Source of the DNA: Tenacibaculum sp. AHE14PA
GTDB lineage: Bacteria; Bacteroidota; Bacteroidia; Flavobacteriales; Flavobacteriaceae
Direction of reading: 5' to 3'
DNA: 64,000 bases
NCBI RefSeq assembly: GCF_019278465.1
Contig: NZ_CP058983.1
Span: 1,735,501-1,799,500, forward strand
Part shown: positions 25,009 through 33,708 of the stretch, piece after piece
Layout of the letters: each line of letters begins with the position of its first letter
Position numbering within the stretch: the first letter of the stretch is position 1
Made by a program: the position numbers and the translations under genes
The notes under the pieces: model-generated
Told to the model about the DNA's origin: nothing
Seen by the model: only the letters and a program-made list of their open reading frames with translations
The model's database searches: none

Positions 25009-25053
25009 AAAAAAGCATCATTCTTAGTTAAACGCTAAGAATGATGCTTTTTT
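25009..25053. terminator. Bidirectional intrinsic terminator
   Basis: The long stem has arms AAAGCATCATTCTTAG and CTAAGAATGATGCTTT, flanked by A and T runs. It serves the VWA gene rightward and the glucosaminidase gene leftward. Confidence 0.92.
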
Positions 25054-25072
25054 GTCATAAAAGACAATCCTT

Positions 25073-25867
25073 TTATTTTACTAATAAGTTTTGCCCAATA
25101 CTAATTTCATTCGTACTTAGTTCATTAATTTTTTTCAACTCACTTACCGATAAATCATATCTTCTTGATATCGAATACAAAGTATCACCTTTTTGTACTT
25201 TATGGTAATCACTTTCTATTGTATTTTTGGTTATAGTAGTATTCTTAAGCTTAATTCTGTCGTATTTTGTTAAATTATATTTTTTAATAATCGATATTAA
25301 TTTTTGTGGATACCGTTTATCTGTCGCATAACCTGCTTTTCTTAATCCGTAAGCCCAACCTTTATAATTAGTGTGCCCTAATTTAAATAAACTTGCATAA
25401 CGACTTCTTGTGATTAAAAACTGCGAATGATCTTCGTATGATGTTTGCGGGTATTTATATTTTCTAAAACACTCTCCTTTTTCATCATCATCATGAGTTA
25501 CACTTTTTCCTTGCCAACCTTTATGGCATTTTATACCAAAATGATTATTAGATCTAATTGCCAAAGCACTTCTACCACTACCCGATTCTAAAACTCCCTG
25601 CGCTAAGGTAATACTGGCAGGAATATTGTGCTCATACATTTTCTTTACTGCAATTGGTGCAAATTTTTCAATGTATGCAACTGTGTGATTAGAGCTTGTT
25701 TTTAAAGGTTTATTTACTTGCTCTAGCTGAGGTATTACAGGATATACTTCTTCTCTTTCTTGCAACACCACTTTTTTTCGGTTTTTAGTAACCATATTTT
25801 TGTTAGAACCACAACTCACTAAAAAAAGAGTACTTATTGCTATGTATAAAACTGATTTTATTTTCAT
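25073..25867 (-). CDS. Glucosaminidase lipoprotein with LysM domain
   Basis: The 264-residue protein has a lipoprotein signal ending FLVSCGS. It continues with a glucosaminidase (GH73-type) domain at about residues 65-205, including SITLAQGVLESGSGRSALA with the catalytic Glu and NNHFGIKCH, and a C-terminal LysM module (YHKVQKGDTLYSISRRYDLS). It should cleave N-acetylglucosaminyl bonds of peptidoglycan from a membrane-anchored position while LysM binds the wall. The start overlaps the stop of the upstream desulfhydrase gene, so they share a transcript although the functions look unrelated. Confidence 0.9.
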   Translation of the reverse strand: MKIKSVLYIAISTLFLVSCGSNKNMVTKNRKKVVLQEREEVYPVIPQLEQVNKPLKTSSNHTVAYIEKFAPIAVKKMYEHNIPASITLAQGVLESGSGRSALAIRSNNHFGIKCHKGWQGKSVTHDDDEKGECFRKYKYPQTSYEDHSQFLITRSRYASLFKLGHTNYKGWAYGLRKAGYATDKRYPQKLISIIKKYNLTKYDRIKLKNTTITKNTIESDYHKVQKGDTLYSISRRYDLSVSELKKINELSTNEISIGQNLLVK

Positions 25868-26874
25868 TAAATTTTTATTAATGCTTGATTTTTATTTTTC
25901 AACTTCTGATTAAATCCTGTAATTCCCTGTAAACCTCCTGTATGAATTGCTACAATTTTACTATTTTCTGGAAACTCATTTTTTTTAATCATTTCTATAA
26001 TTCCGAACAGCATTTTACTCGTGTAAATAGGATCTAACTGAACTTTTGTTAGCTCATTAAACTCGTTTATAAAACGAATTAAATCTGTATTATATTTTCC
26101 ATAACCTCCAAAATGATATTCGGTTTGTAAACTCCAATTAACTTTATTTATTATTAATTGTTCAATTTCTTTTTGTAGGAAATCACCTTTTAATGCAGGA
26201 AAACCAATTACTTCTTGATGCTTTTTTGCTGCATTTATCAATCCAGAAATTGTTCCTCCGGTTCCTATTGCAGCACAAATATAATCGAAATTCTTATCTT
26301 CTTCTGTTAAGATCTCTTCACATCCTTTAATTGCCAGCTCATTTGTTCCGCCTTCAGGAATTAAATAAAAATCACCAAACTCATTTTTCAAGTCATTTAT
26401 AAATTCTTCGGATGTTTTATTTCGATATGCTTCTCTCGAAACAAACTTAAAATGCATTCCGTTTTTATAGGCTTCTTTTAAGGTTGAATTTCCTGCCAAC
26501 GTTTTTTCGAGGTTCTTACCCAATTCATCTCCGCGAATTATCCCGATAGTTTTAAAACCTGATAAATTCCCGGCTATTGCCGTTGCTACAATATGATTAG
26601 AAAAAGCGCCTCCAAAAGTTAACAACACTTTTTTATGTTGATTTTTTGCAGCCTCAATATTATATTTCAATTTACGAAACTTATTTCCTGAAACAAATGG
26701 ATGTATTTTATCTTCTCGTTTTATAAACAACGCCACTTTTTTCTCTTCTAAAATAGGAAGAAAAATTTGTTGATTTTCAGTTTTAAAAACCTGATTAAAT
26801 AAAAGATTATTAATATCGTTCAATACATAAATTTTAATGGTGTAAAAATAAGAGAAAGGTTTATTAATAAACAA
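25867..26874 (-). CDS. PLP-dependent D-cysteine desulfhydrase/ACC deaminase family enzyme
   Basis: The conserved protein (fold type II PLP) has the lysine motif SGNKFRKLKYNIEAAK, where Lys binds PLP, the GGAFSNH loop and the phosphate-binding AAIGTGGTISG. The family includes D-cysteine desulfhydrase and 1-aminocyclopropane-1-carboxylate deaminase; residues shown here do not decide between them. The longest frame starts at ATG 26874, but the first 17 residues (MFINKPFSYFYTIKIYV) look non-homologous, and a TTG at 26823 would give a normal-length protein. The true start is therefore uncertain. It precedes the glucosaminidase gene by a one-base overlap. Confidence 0.82.
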   Translation of the reverse strand: MFINKPFSYFYTIKIYVLNDINNLLFNQVFKTENQQIFLPILEEKKVALFIKREDKIHPFVSGNKFRKLKYNIEAAKNQHKKVLLTFGGAFSNHIVATAIAGNLSGFKTIGIIRGDELGKNLEKTLAGNSTLKEAYKNGMHFKFVSREAYRNKTSEEFINDLKNEFGDFYLIPEGGTNELAIKGCEEILTEEDKNFDYICAAIGTGGTISGLINAAKKHQEVIGFPALKGDFLQKEIEQLIINKVNWSLQTEYHFGGYGKYNTDLIRFINEFNELTKVQLDPIYTSKMLFGIIEMIKKNEFPENSKIVAIHTGGLQGITGFNQKLKNKNQALIKI

Positions 26875-27000
26875 CTAATTTAAAGTTGATTTCACAACAG
26901 AAAAACACATTATAGTTAATAATATCTCTAAACTCTTTTCAAAAATTAGTTACTTTAGCTGTATACAAAATAAGTTATTTTGAGCTCTATAATAATTTTA

Positions 27001-27047
27001 AATAGTAACAGCGGTTTTGTTTAAAAAACAAAACCGCTGTTACTATT
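27001..27047 (-). terminator. Very long perfect hairpin downstream of the ABC-F gene
   Basis: The 22-base arms at 27001-27022 and 27026-27047 are exact complements with a three-base loop. The core reads AACAGCGGTTTTG/CAAAACCGCTGTT. The gene that ends just upstream of it is the leftward ABC-F gene (stop at 27070). There is no long U run, so it could be a terminator, an mRNA end stabiliser or a relic palindrome. Confidence 0.65.
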
Positions 27048-27069
27048 AGAATAAAAAATGAATAAACTG

Positions 27070-28986
27070 CTAAAAATCAGAAATCTGTTCTTCTATTTTT
27101 TCCCAATCAGTCATTAATTTTTCTAAACTTGCTTTTTTTGCTTTATATTTCTCAAAGAAATTAGGACGAGCAGAAACTTCATCATAATTATTTGCTAATT
27201 CTAAATCTATTTTTTCAATATCTTTTTCTAAATCAGCAATATCTCTTTCTGTTTTAGAAAGTTTATTCTTCAATTTTTTTAACTCTTTTTCTTGCTCTCT
27301 AGATAACTCTTGTGCTTCTTTTTTGGCTGTTGGTTTTTCAACTTTAACAACTGTTCTTTTTTCAGCTTCTCTAAGGTTTTCCATTTTATGCTGATCTAAG
27401 AAATAATCAATATCTCCTAAATACTCTTTAATAACCTTGTCTTTAAATCCGTAAACAGTTGATGTTAATCCTTGTAAGAAATCTCTATCGTGAGAAACTA
27501 CAATTAAAGTTCCGTCAAAGTTTTTTAAAGCTGTTTTTAATACTGTTTTAGAGGCGATATCTAAGTGGTTTGTTGGCTCATCCATTATTAACACGTTAAA
27601 AGGTGATAATAATAATTTACATAAAGCTAAACGGTTACGTTCTCCACCCGATAATACTTTTGCTTTTTTGTCTACAGCATCTCCACCGAATAAAAACGAC
27701 CCTAACATATCTCTAACACGCATTCGGTTTGTATCCGAAGCAGCATCTTCCATGATTTCTAAAACTGTTTTCTCCGGCGGTAATTCTTCTGATTGGTTTT
27801 GTGCGAAATATCCTATTTCTACATTATGTCCTAGTTTTAGATTTCCTATAAACGGAATTTCACCAACCATCATTTTTGCTAAAGTAGATTTCCCTTGTCC
27901 GTTTTGACCAACAAAAGCAATTTTACTGTTACGCTCAATCATTAAATCTACATCCTCTAAAACATGCTTATCTCCGTAACTTTTACTTAAACCATCAGCT
28001 TCAACAATAATTTTACCTGGTTCTTTAGAAATATTAAAACGCACATTCATTGCCGCATTATCATCTCCATCAACCTCAATAAGTTCTACTTTATCTAACT
28101 GCTTCATTAGCGATTGTGCCATCGAAGCTTTACTTGCTTTTGCTTTAAACTTATTGATTAAGTGTTGTTTTTGCTTAATTTCTTTCTCTTGATTTTTCTG
28201 CGCTTGTAATTGTTTTTCTTTAATTTCAGCTCTTAAAACCAAAAATTCAGAATAGGGTTTTTTATAGTCATAAATCTGACCTAAAGAAATTTCGATCGTA
28301 CGGTTGGTTACATTATCTAAAAACATCTTATCATGCGAAACCAATACAATAGCGCCAGAATATGATTTTAAAAAGTTCTCTAACCAAATAATTGATTCGA
28401 TATCTAAATGATTTGTTGGCTCATCTAAAAGCAGAATATCATTATCTTGCAATAACAATTTTGCCAATTCTATACGCATTCTCCATCCACCAGAAAAAGT
28501 ATTGGTTAACTTATCAAAATCTTCACGCTGAAAACCTAAACCTTGTAAAATTTTCTCGGTATCTCCTTGATAATTATATCCTCCTAAAAGCTCATATCGC
28601 TCTGTAAGATCCGTTAAATCGATAATTAGCTGACTATACTCTTCACTTTCATAATCGGTTCTTGTAGCTAGCTGATTGTTAATATCATCTAACTTTAACT
28701 CAATTTCTTTAATTTCTTCAAACGCTTGGTATGCTTCTTCTAAAATGGTTCTTCCTTCTACAAAATCAATATCCTGACGTAAAAACCCCATTCGAATATC
28801 TTTATCAAAAGCCATCGTACCACCACTGGTTTCTATGTCTTTAGAAAGTACTTTTAAAAGTGTAGATTTTCCGGCTCCATTCTTACCAATCAATCCGATT
28901 CTATCACCTTTATTTAATTTAAAAGTAATTCCTGAAAACAAATCAGTTCCCATAAAAGAGACTGATAAATTGTGTACGTTTAACAT
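27070..28986 (-). CDS. ABC-F family ATPase (ribosome-associated type)
   Basis: The 638-residue protein has two ATP-binding cassettes and no transmembrane region. In the first, Walker A is GKNGAGKST and the signature is FSGGWRMR, followed by LLLLDEPTNHLD; in the second, Walker A is GQNGQGKST and the signature is LSGGERNR, followed by LIMDEPTNHLD. A long charged linker (AEIKEKQLQAQKNQEKEI...) and a C-terminal coiled-coil tail (KELKKLKNKLSKTERDIADLEKD) match the Uup/EttA-like group that acts on translating ribosomes. Whether it is a housekeeping translation factor or an antibiotic-resistance type cannot be decided here. Confidence 0.93.
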   Translation of the reverse strand: MLNVHNLSVSFMGTDLFSGITFKLNKGDRIGLIGKNGAGKSTLLKVLSKDIETSGGTMAFDKDIRMGFLRQDIDFVEGRTILEEAYQAFEEIKEIELKLDDINNQLATRTDYESEEYSQLIIDLTDLTERYELLGGYNYQGDTEKILQGLGFQREDFDKLTNTFSGGWRMRIELAKLLLQDNDILLLDEPTNHLDIESIIWLENFLKSYSGAIVLVSHDKMFLDNVTNRTIEISLGQIYDYKKPYSEFLVLRAEIKEKQLQAQKNQEKEIKQKQHLINKFKAKASKASMAQSLMKQLDKVELIEVDGDDNAAMNVRFNISKEPGKIIVEADGLSKSYGDKHVLEDVDLMIERNSKIAFVGQNGQGKSTLAKMMVGEIPFIGNLKLGHNVEIGYFAQNQSEELPPEKTVLEIMEDAASDTNRMRVRDMLGSFLFGGDAVDKKAKVLSGGERNRLALCKLLLSPFNVLIMDEPTNHLDIASKTVLKTALKNFDGTLIVVSHDRDFLQGLTSTVYGFKDKVIKEYLGDIDYFLDQHKMENLREAEKRTVVKVEKPTAKKEAQELSREQEKELKKLKNKLSKTERDIADLEKDIEKIDLELANNYDEVSARPNFFEKYKAKKASLEKLMTDWEKIEEQISDF

Positions 28987-28996
28987 ATTATTTGCG

Positions 28997-29004
28997 TAAA
29001 TTTG
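28997..29004 (+). promoter_or_regulatory. Candidate -7 box for the DUF983 gene
   Basis: TAAATTTG fits TAnnTTTG and would start transcription about 17 bases before the ATG at 29028. The expected -33 region lies within the opposite gene's start. Confidence 0.4.
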
Positions 29005-29011
29005 AAAAGCG

Positions 29012-29019
29012 CAAAGCTA
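29012..29019 (-). promoter_or_regulatory. Candidate -7 box for the ABC-F gene
   Basis: On the minus strand this reads TAGCTTTG, matching TAnnTTTG, about 25 bases upstream of the ABC-F ATG. It faces the plus-strand box at 28997-29004 across seven bases. Confidence 0.4.
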
Positions 29020-29027
29020 CTTAAATT

Positions 29028-29423
29028 ATGATTAGAAAAGGAACAAAGTTATACAGTGTTTTAAAAGGTAAATGTCCACGTTGTAACGAAGGGGAGTTCT
29101 TTAAGTATAACATTACAATTAACCCTAAAAAAATAACACAATTGCATGATAACTGCCCGAGTTGCAATTTAAAATATATGATGGAACCTTCTTTTTTCTT
29201 TGGTGCCATGTATGTAAACTACGGCTTATCAGTTGCCTTATTTGTAGCTGTTTTTATTATTTCTAAAATGATTTTTGGGCTAACAATACTGCAAAGCTTT
29301 ATCTCTATCATTATAGTTTCTTTATTATTGATACCTTTTACATTACGTTTATCTAGAATTATTTGGATAAATATGTTTATTAGTTACAATAAAAAAGCAA
29401 AAGAATTACAGTCTGAAAGGTAA
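29028..29423 (+). CDS. DUF983 family membrane protein with zinc-ribbon-like cysteines
   Basis: The 131-residue protein has two CxxC pairs in its N-terminal half (KCPRCNEGEFF and CPSCNLKYM, about residues 14-50), spaced as a zinc ribbon, and then two to three transmembrane helices (about 60-115). The family is found with heme-copper oxidase genes in some proteobacteria, but its role is unknown, and no oxidase gene is near here. The start chosen is ATG 29028, only 41 bases from the divergent ABC-F start. Confidence 0.85.
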   Translation: MIRKGTKLYSVLKGKCPRCNEGEFFKYNITINPKKITQLHDNCPSCNLKYMMEPSFFFGAMYVNYGLSVALFVAVFIISKMIFGLTILQSFISIIIVSLLLIPFTLRLSRIIWINMFISYNKKAKELQSER

Positions 29424-30473
29424 TTAATCAACAAATCTTTTAATATCTGTTTCTTTATCTAACTCTTCTGAGCTTTCTAAATGATTAAATAAGTTCTTAG
29501 CGATTGTTGGACCAATCATAACACCTCGTGTTCCCAAACCATTTAAAACAACTAATTGGTTATGTTTTGGATGAACACCTATCATTGGTCTTCTATCACT
29601 TACAGTTGGTCTAATTCCTGCTGTATGATCTTTTATGGTATAAGGCACTGTAATTATTTTCTTTAATTTTTCTTCTAATTCATGCCTAGCTTCTGCTGTC
29701 GGATCACATGTTTTATCTGTCCAATTAAAAGTAGCGCCAACTTTATAGCTATCATTGCCTATTGGCATTACAAAGAAACCTGATTTTAACAAAAAATCAA
29801 TTTTTAAGGTTGGTGCATGTATTACTATCGATTCTCCTTTTACCTCACTTAACGGTAAGTAATTAAAAAACGGGTTCTTTTTTATTCCAAATCCCTCACA
29901 AAAAACAATTTTATTTGCATTGATATGCTGATATTGAACCTTTCCTTTTGACGTATCTAACTGATTATATTCAAAGGACTGCTCAATCAATCTATTTGAT
30001 TTTTTTATATAATCTCTATATGAATTAACGAGTGTTTCTGTGTCTATTCTCCCTGTTCCTGTTAATTCTCCAAAACCAAAATCACCTACAACACCTTCTA
30101 TTTTATCTTTCTTAACTGTTGGGTTCATATAATGTGATAGCGTTGGTTTATCCATAGCTGCAAACCAATTATTCTCATCTCCAATACTAGAGAAAGCTTT
30201 TTTAATCGCGAATTTGTAATCTAATTTTACTTTTAACTTATGCTCTAAATCTTTATAGAATGGTAAAGCCGTTTGTATCATATTATGAGCGTTCCAAGCT
30301 GCATTAAAACGTTTTAATATAACAGGATTATATACTCCACCAGCTACTAAAGAAGAAGTTTGCGAATTATCTTCAAAAATCACAAATGATTTATTAGCTT
30401 TCTGTAATTCTTCTGCAAAAGCGATTCCTGCCAAGCCTAAACCTACAATAATATAATCTACATCAATATTCAT
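29424..30473 (-). CDS. FAD-dependent oxidoreductase, DAO type
   Basis: The 349-residue protein opens with the dinucleotide-binding fold (VDYIIVGLGLAGIAFAEELQ...FEDNSQTSS), followed by a D-amino-acid-oxidase-like substrate domain (VGATFNWTDKTCDPTAEARHELEEKL) and a C-terminal FAD-closing segment VLNGLGTRGVMIGPTIAKNLF. It probably oxidises an amine or amino-acid-like substrate, but no substrate can be named. The stop is one base from the convergent DUF983 stop. It lies downstream of the gldN terminator. Confidence 0.85.
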   Translation of the reverse strand: MNIDVDYIIVGLGLAGIAFAEELQKANKSFVIFEDNSQTSSLVAGGVYNPVILKRFNAAWNAHNMIQTALPFYKDLEHKLKVKLDYKFAIKKAFSSIGDENNWFAAMDKPTLSHYMNPTVKKDKIEGVVGDFGFGELTGTGRIDTETLVNSYRDYIKKSNRLIEQSFEYNQLDTSKGKVQYQHINANKIVFCEGFGIKKNPFFNYLPLSEVKGESIVIHAPTLKIDFLLKSGFFVMPIGNDSYKVGATFNWTDKTCDPTAEARHELEEKLKKIITVPYTIKDHTAGIRPTVSDRRPMIGVHPKHNQLVVLNGLGTRGVMIGPTIAKNLFNHLESSEELDKETDIKRFVD

Positions 30474-30498
30474 ACTTCAAAAATACTATTTATTACCA

Positions 30499-30530
30499 CA
30501 AAAAAGAGCTTGCAATGCAAGCTCTTTTTA
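30499..30530 (-). terminator. Terminator downstream of gldN
   Basis: The arms AAAAAGAGCTTGCA and TGCAAGCTCTTTTT form a strong stem bounded by A and T runs, about 22 bases beyond the gldN stop. Confidence 0.88.
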
Positions 30531-30551
30531 AATTTTATAAGAAGTATGAAA

Positions 30552-31415
30552 TTAGTAATTCCACATATCCATTTCACGGTCACGAATACTTTCTTTAACT
30601 CTATCCGCTTCTAATAATTGAAATAAAGAATTACCTCTAACATAATCTTTAATAGATCTGTCTCCGTAAATATTCTCTTCTTTCATTATTGTAGAAGTAA
30701 ATCTTCTAGCGTTTAACAAGTTGTCATACGATAATGGATGTGCTGAGTTTTTTGGATTGAAAACTTTAGAATCATGTAATGTTTCTCTAGCATCTGGAAA
30801 AAACACCCAGAATAATTCATACACATTTTCTTTATCATCAATCTCTTCAACACCTAATACTTGTACATCTGGTCCCATAGGAGCTAATGCAAGCATACGA
30901 TACTTTAATTCTCCTCCACGTTTATCGAAATACCAAAGACCTTTAATTAAATATCCTTTAATATCAGCTGATTGTATTGAATAAGTATCAACATTACCAT
31001 AACCATCATCACGTTGGTTAGAAGTAACTTTATCAATATCCTCCATTGCTATTTTGGTTGTAAAGTAAGAATCACTGTATACTTCAGTAATTTCGCCATT
31101 ACTAATACCTTTTAATAAAGTGTCAAATAATGAACGTCTCGTTAAACCAGCACTTGTAGTATCAATTGGGTAATAATAAGGTAAATTAATTTTTTGATTT
31201 AAATCTACATATTCCCACACCACTTTAGACCATAACACATCTCTATCGCTTATATAGCCATAAGGAAGTGGTTTATCATCTTCTGAAGCTATTTGGGCTT
31301 CAGATTTAAATCCAATCTCTTCAACCTTTTGAGAATTTAAGAGGTTAGCTTGTGCACTCGCAAAACTTGTTATTGCAAGGGCAAATAAAACCATATAAAA
31401 ACGCTTCCAATTCAT
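30552..31415 (-). CDS. gldN: Type IX secretion/gliding protein GldN
   Basis: The 287-residue protein has a signal peptide (ITSFASAQ) and the GldN/PorN core (VLWSKVVWEYVDLNQKINLPYYYPID, GLWYFDKRGGELKYRMLALAP, ELFWVFFPDARETLHDSKVFNP). GldN forms a periplasmic ring with GldK under the outer membrane as part of the secretion motor and translocon. The position as the last gene of gldK-gldL-gldM-gldN, in that order and on one strand, confirms the call. Confidence 0.95.
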   Translation of the reverse strand: MNWKRFYMVLFALAITSFASAQANLLNSQKVEEIGFKSEAQIASEDDKPLPYGYISDRDVLWSKVVWEYVDLNQKINLPYYYPIDTTSAGLTRRSLFDTLLKGISNGEITEVYSDSYFTTKIAMEDIDKVTSNQRDDGYGNVDTYSIQSADIKGYLIKGLWYFDKRGGELKYRMLALAPMGPDVQVLGVEEIDDKENVYELFWVFFPDARETLHDSKVFNPKNSAHPLSYDNLLNARRFTSTIMKEENIYGDRSIKDYVRGNSLFQLLEADRVKESIRDREMDMWNY

Positions 31416-31433
31416 ACTTTAAATTTTTACTTA

Positions 31434-32963
31434 TTAATTAGTAATCTCAATACTTACAGGTAATACTTTCTTAATCTTGTAGTTAGAACCTGAAACTGAT
31501 GCTTTAATATCGTAAATAGTAATTACATCATTTCTTCTAGCTTTGTTAAGCGCTTGTTTTGCTCTTGCTGTTAAAGTTCTACCGTTAACTGCAATAGCTA
31601 ACTGCCCTGGAACTTTAATTTTAAAACTAGATACATTTAATTTTAAATCGAATAAGAAATCTGGCAAACCAGCTGCAACGCTAATTCTAGCAACACTTGC
31701 TTTAGGCATTTTTACTGTACCATACTGACCTCTTACCATACCAACTGCTGGTGGTATATCTTTAATTCTATATTTCTTAGGAGTACTTATTTTTCCTCCT
31801 CCTGGTAATGTTGCAGAAACCCTTATAGTTACTTCTGTTCCTTTACCTGGATTCATTACATATTTATCTCCTTTAACTCTTCTTAAACCTGGTGCAGATG
31901 CAGAAACTTTATTTCCTGAAACTCCTGGTACTGATATTGTTAATGGATTAGATAACCCACGGTACACAACATTCATTTTATCAGCAGAAACAACTGCTTC
32001 ATTTGGTTTAGGAATTACTGAATAACCTCCTAAAATAGGAATGGTTACTAAAGAATCGTTTTCCATAAACTGAAACTCTCCTTTTAATTCCTTATCACCT
32101 ACAGAACCTGCTGGCCCATCTAAGATAACTTGACCTGCTTGAATTTTATCAGCTGGCATTTCTTCACCGTTAACGATAACTTTTTCTGCCGTTAAGTTAG
32201 GATCATTTTTTCCTAAAACAATTCTACCAGATAATTTTTCACCAGGGTAGTAAGCGTTTTTATCAAAAATAACCATGGCATCATAGTTAGTCATTGATAC
32301 TGCACTTTCTAACTCACCTTGTAACAATGCTGTTAAAGCATCCGCTTCAGTAGTTTTAATATCTGCCTGAATCTGTGTTAATTTGGTTAATGATGCTATT
32401 AAAGGAAAACCTTCATAGTTATACTTTAACCAATTTTTTGTTACTCCTTGAGTTTTTACATCCTCAGTTTTAAAACGAGCTGCAACTACGCTAGATAATT
32501 CAGACTCACCTAAAACAACTAAAGATTGCTCTCTAAACTGATTCATTTTATCTACAAATTCTTTTCCTTTTGCGGTGATTTTTCCACCTGCGAAAAAGTA
32601 TTGATCTAAGAAACCAGACTTATCCATAGATTCATAAGCTTTCTTATCCTCTATCTCTGTAGTCATTTGAGTTTTCAAATCTCCTATATAGACAAAAAAC
32701 TCATCAGCCATAGCTCTAAGCTTATCTGTTTTCTCTTTAGCTTCACCATATTGCTTTGCTTGTTCAGCTGCTTTAAGTGCTAAAAGATCGTACGATGCTT
32801 TATTTTTCTCGGTTGCTCTAATATTAGATTCCGATAATTTCTCATTCATTAATCCAAATGCTGATAGAACTTCTTTACTCATGTTCATTGCTAACATTGC
32901 AATAAATACAAGGTACATTAAGTTTACCATCCTTTGCCTTGGTGACTGTTTTCCTCCTGCCAT
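31434..32963 (-). CDS. gldM: Type IX secretion/gliding motor protein GldM
   Basis: The 509-residue protein has one N-terminal transmembrane helix (about residues 13-32, MVNLMYLVFIAMLAMNMSKEVL) and a large periplasmic portion with a helical first domain (about 40-220) followed by beta domains. Conserved features are PRQRMVNLMYLVFIAMLAMN and the C-terminal IKVPGQLAIAVNGRTLTARAKQAL. GldM dimers span the periplasm and couple the GldL ion-powered motor to the GldK/GldN ring, driving both rotation and secretion. It follows gldL by 48 bases. Confidence 0.95.
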   Translation of the reverse strand: MAGGKQSPRQRMVNLMYLVFIAMLAMNMSKEVLSAFGLMNEKLSESNIRATEKNKASYDLLALKAAEQAKQYGEAKEKTDKLRAMADEFFVYIGDLKTQMTTEIEDKKAYESMDKSGFLDQYFFAGGKITAKGKEFVDKMNQFREQSLVVLGESELSSVVAARFKTEDVKTQGVTKNWLKYNYEGFPLIASLTKLTQIQADIKTTEADALTALLQGELESAVSMTNYDAMVIFDKNAYYPGEKLSGRIVLGKNDPNLTAEKVIVNGEEMPADKIQAGQVILDGPAGSVGDKELKGEFQFMENDSLVTIPILGGYSVIPKPNEAVVSADKMNVVYRGLSNPLTISVPGVSGNKVSASAPGLRRVKGDKYVMNPGKGTEVTIRVSATLPGGGKISTPKKYRIKDIPPAVGMVRGQYGTVKMPKASVARISVAAGLPDFLFDLKLNVSSFKIKVPGQLAIAVNGRTLTARAKQALNKARRNDVITIYDIKASVSGSNYKIKKVLPVSIEITN

Positions 32964-33011
32964 CTTTAATTAGTTTGTTTAGTTAATAAAAAAATTAGAT
33001 AAACTAATTAA

Positions 33012-33662
33012 TTATTTAGTTGACATTGCAGTTAACATTCCACCATATACTCCGTTTAAAGAAGATAAGTTAGTTGCTAATGATTGCATTTGTTCTTGTA
33101 AACGTTGAGAATTTTCAACTAAAGCAGAATTTAAATCAGCTTGTTTACCTGCATTTTCTACCTGTGTAGTATACAACCCGTTTAAAGATTCTAATTTTGC
33201 AGCTGCCATAGACATTTGCTCATTATATTGATTCGTAGAAGATACTGTTTTAGAAGTAGCTGTTAATCCTTCTGCTGCTCCTTGGAAGTTTTTAATACTA
33301 TCTCCCAAACTAGAAATTAAAGTTGCATCTAATTTTGCTTCTTTTAAAATACCATCTAATTTTTGAGACAACATACTTTGTGCTTCTTCAGGAGAAGACT
33401 CTTTACCTTTCTTACCTAAAGATTGTCCATCTGATAATTCTGGATAAACTTTTGTCCAATCTAATTCGTCTTCAACAGGCTCAAATGCAGAAATAGCAAA
33501 AACTAATGCTTCTACAACAAGACCTAAGGTAAGAATCATACCTCCTGTAATTGGACCAAATGAAAAGTGCTGAATTTTACATAAAGCTCCTATAATTACT
33601 ACAGCTGCTCCCAGACCGTAGACCATGTTAAAAATTTTCTTAGTTGATTTTGATTGTGACAT
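33012..33662 (-). CDS. gldL: Type IX secretion/gliding motor protein GldL
   Basis: This 216-residue protein has two transmembrane helices near the N-terminus (about residues 12-28 and 38-58), the second carrying a buried Glu in GLVVEALVFAISAFEP. A cytoplasmic coiled-coil tail follows. GldL assembles as a 5:2 motor with GldM, where the membrane Glu is thought to carry protons. The size and order, between gldK and gldM, are standard. Confidence 0.95.
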   Translation of the reverse strand: MSQSKSTKKIFNMVYGLGAAVVIIGALCKIQHFSFGPITGGMILTLGLVVEALVFAISAFEPVEDELDWTKVYPELSDGQSLGKKGKESSPEEAQSMLSQKLDGILKEAKLDATLISSLGDSIKNFQGAAEGLTATSKTVSSTNQYNEQMSMAAAKLESLNGLYTTQVENAGKQADLNSALVENSQRLQEQMQSLATNLSSLNGVYGGMLTAMSTK

Positions 33663-33708
33663 AATTTTTTGATTTTTTTTGGGGATTATTATATTTATTG
33701 TTGTTTGA

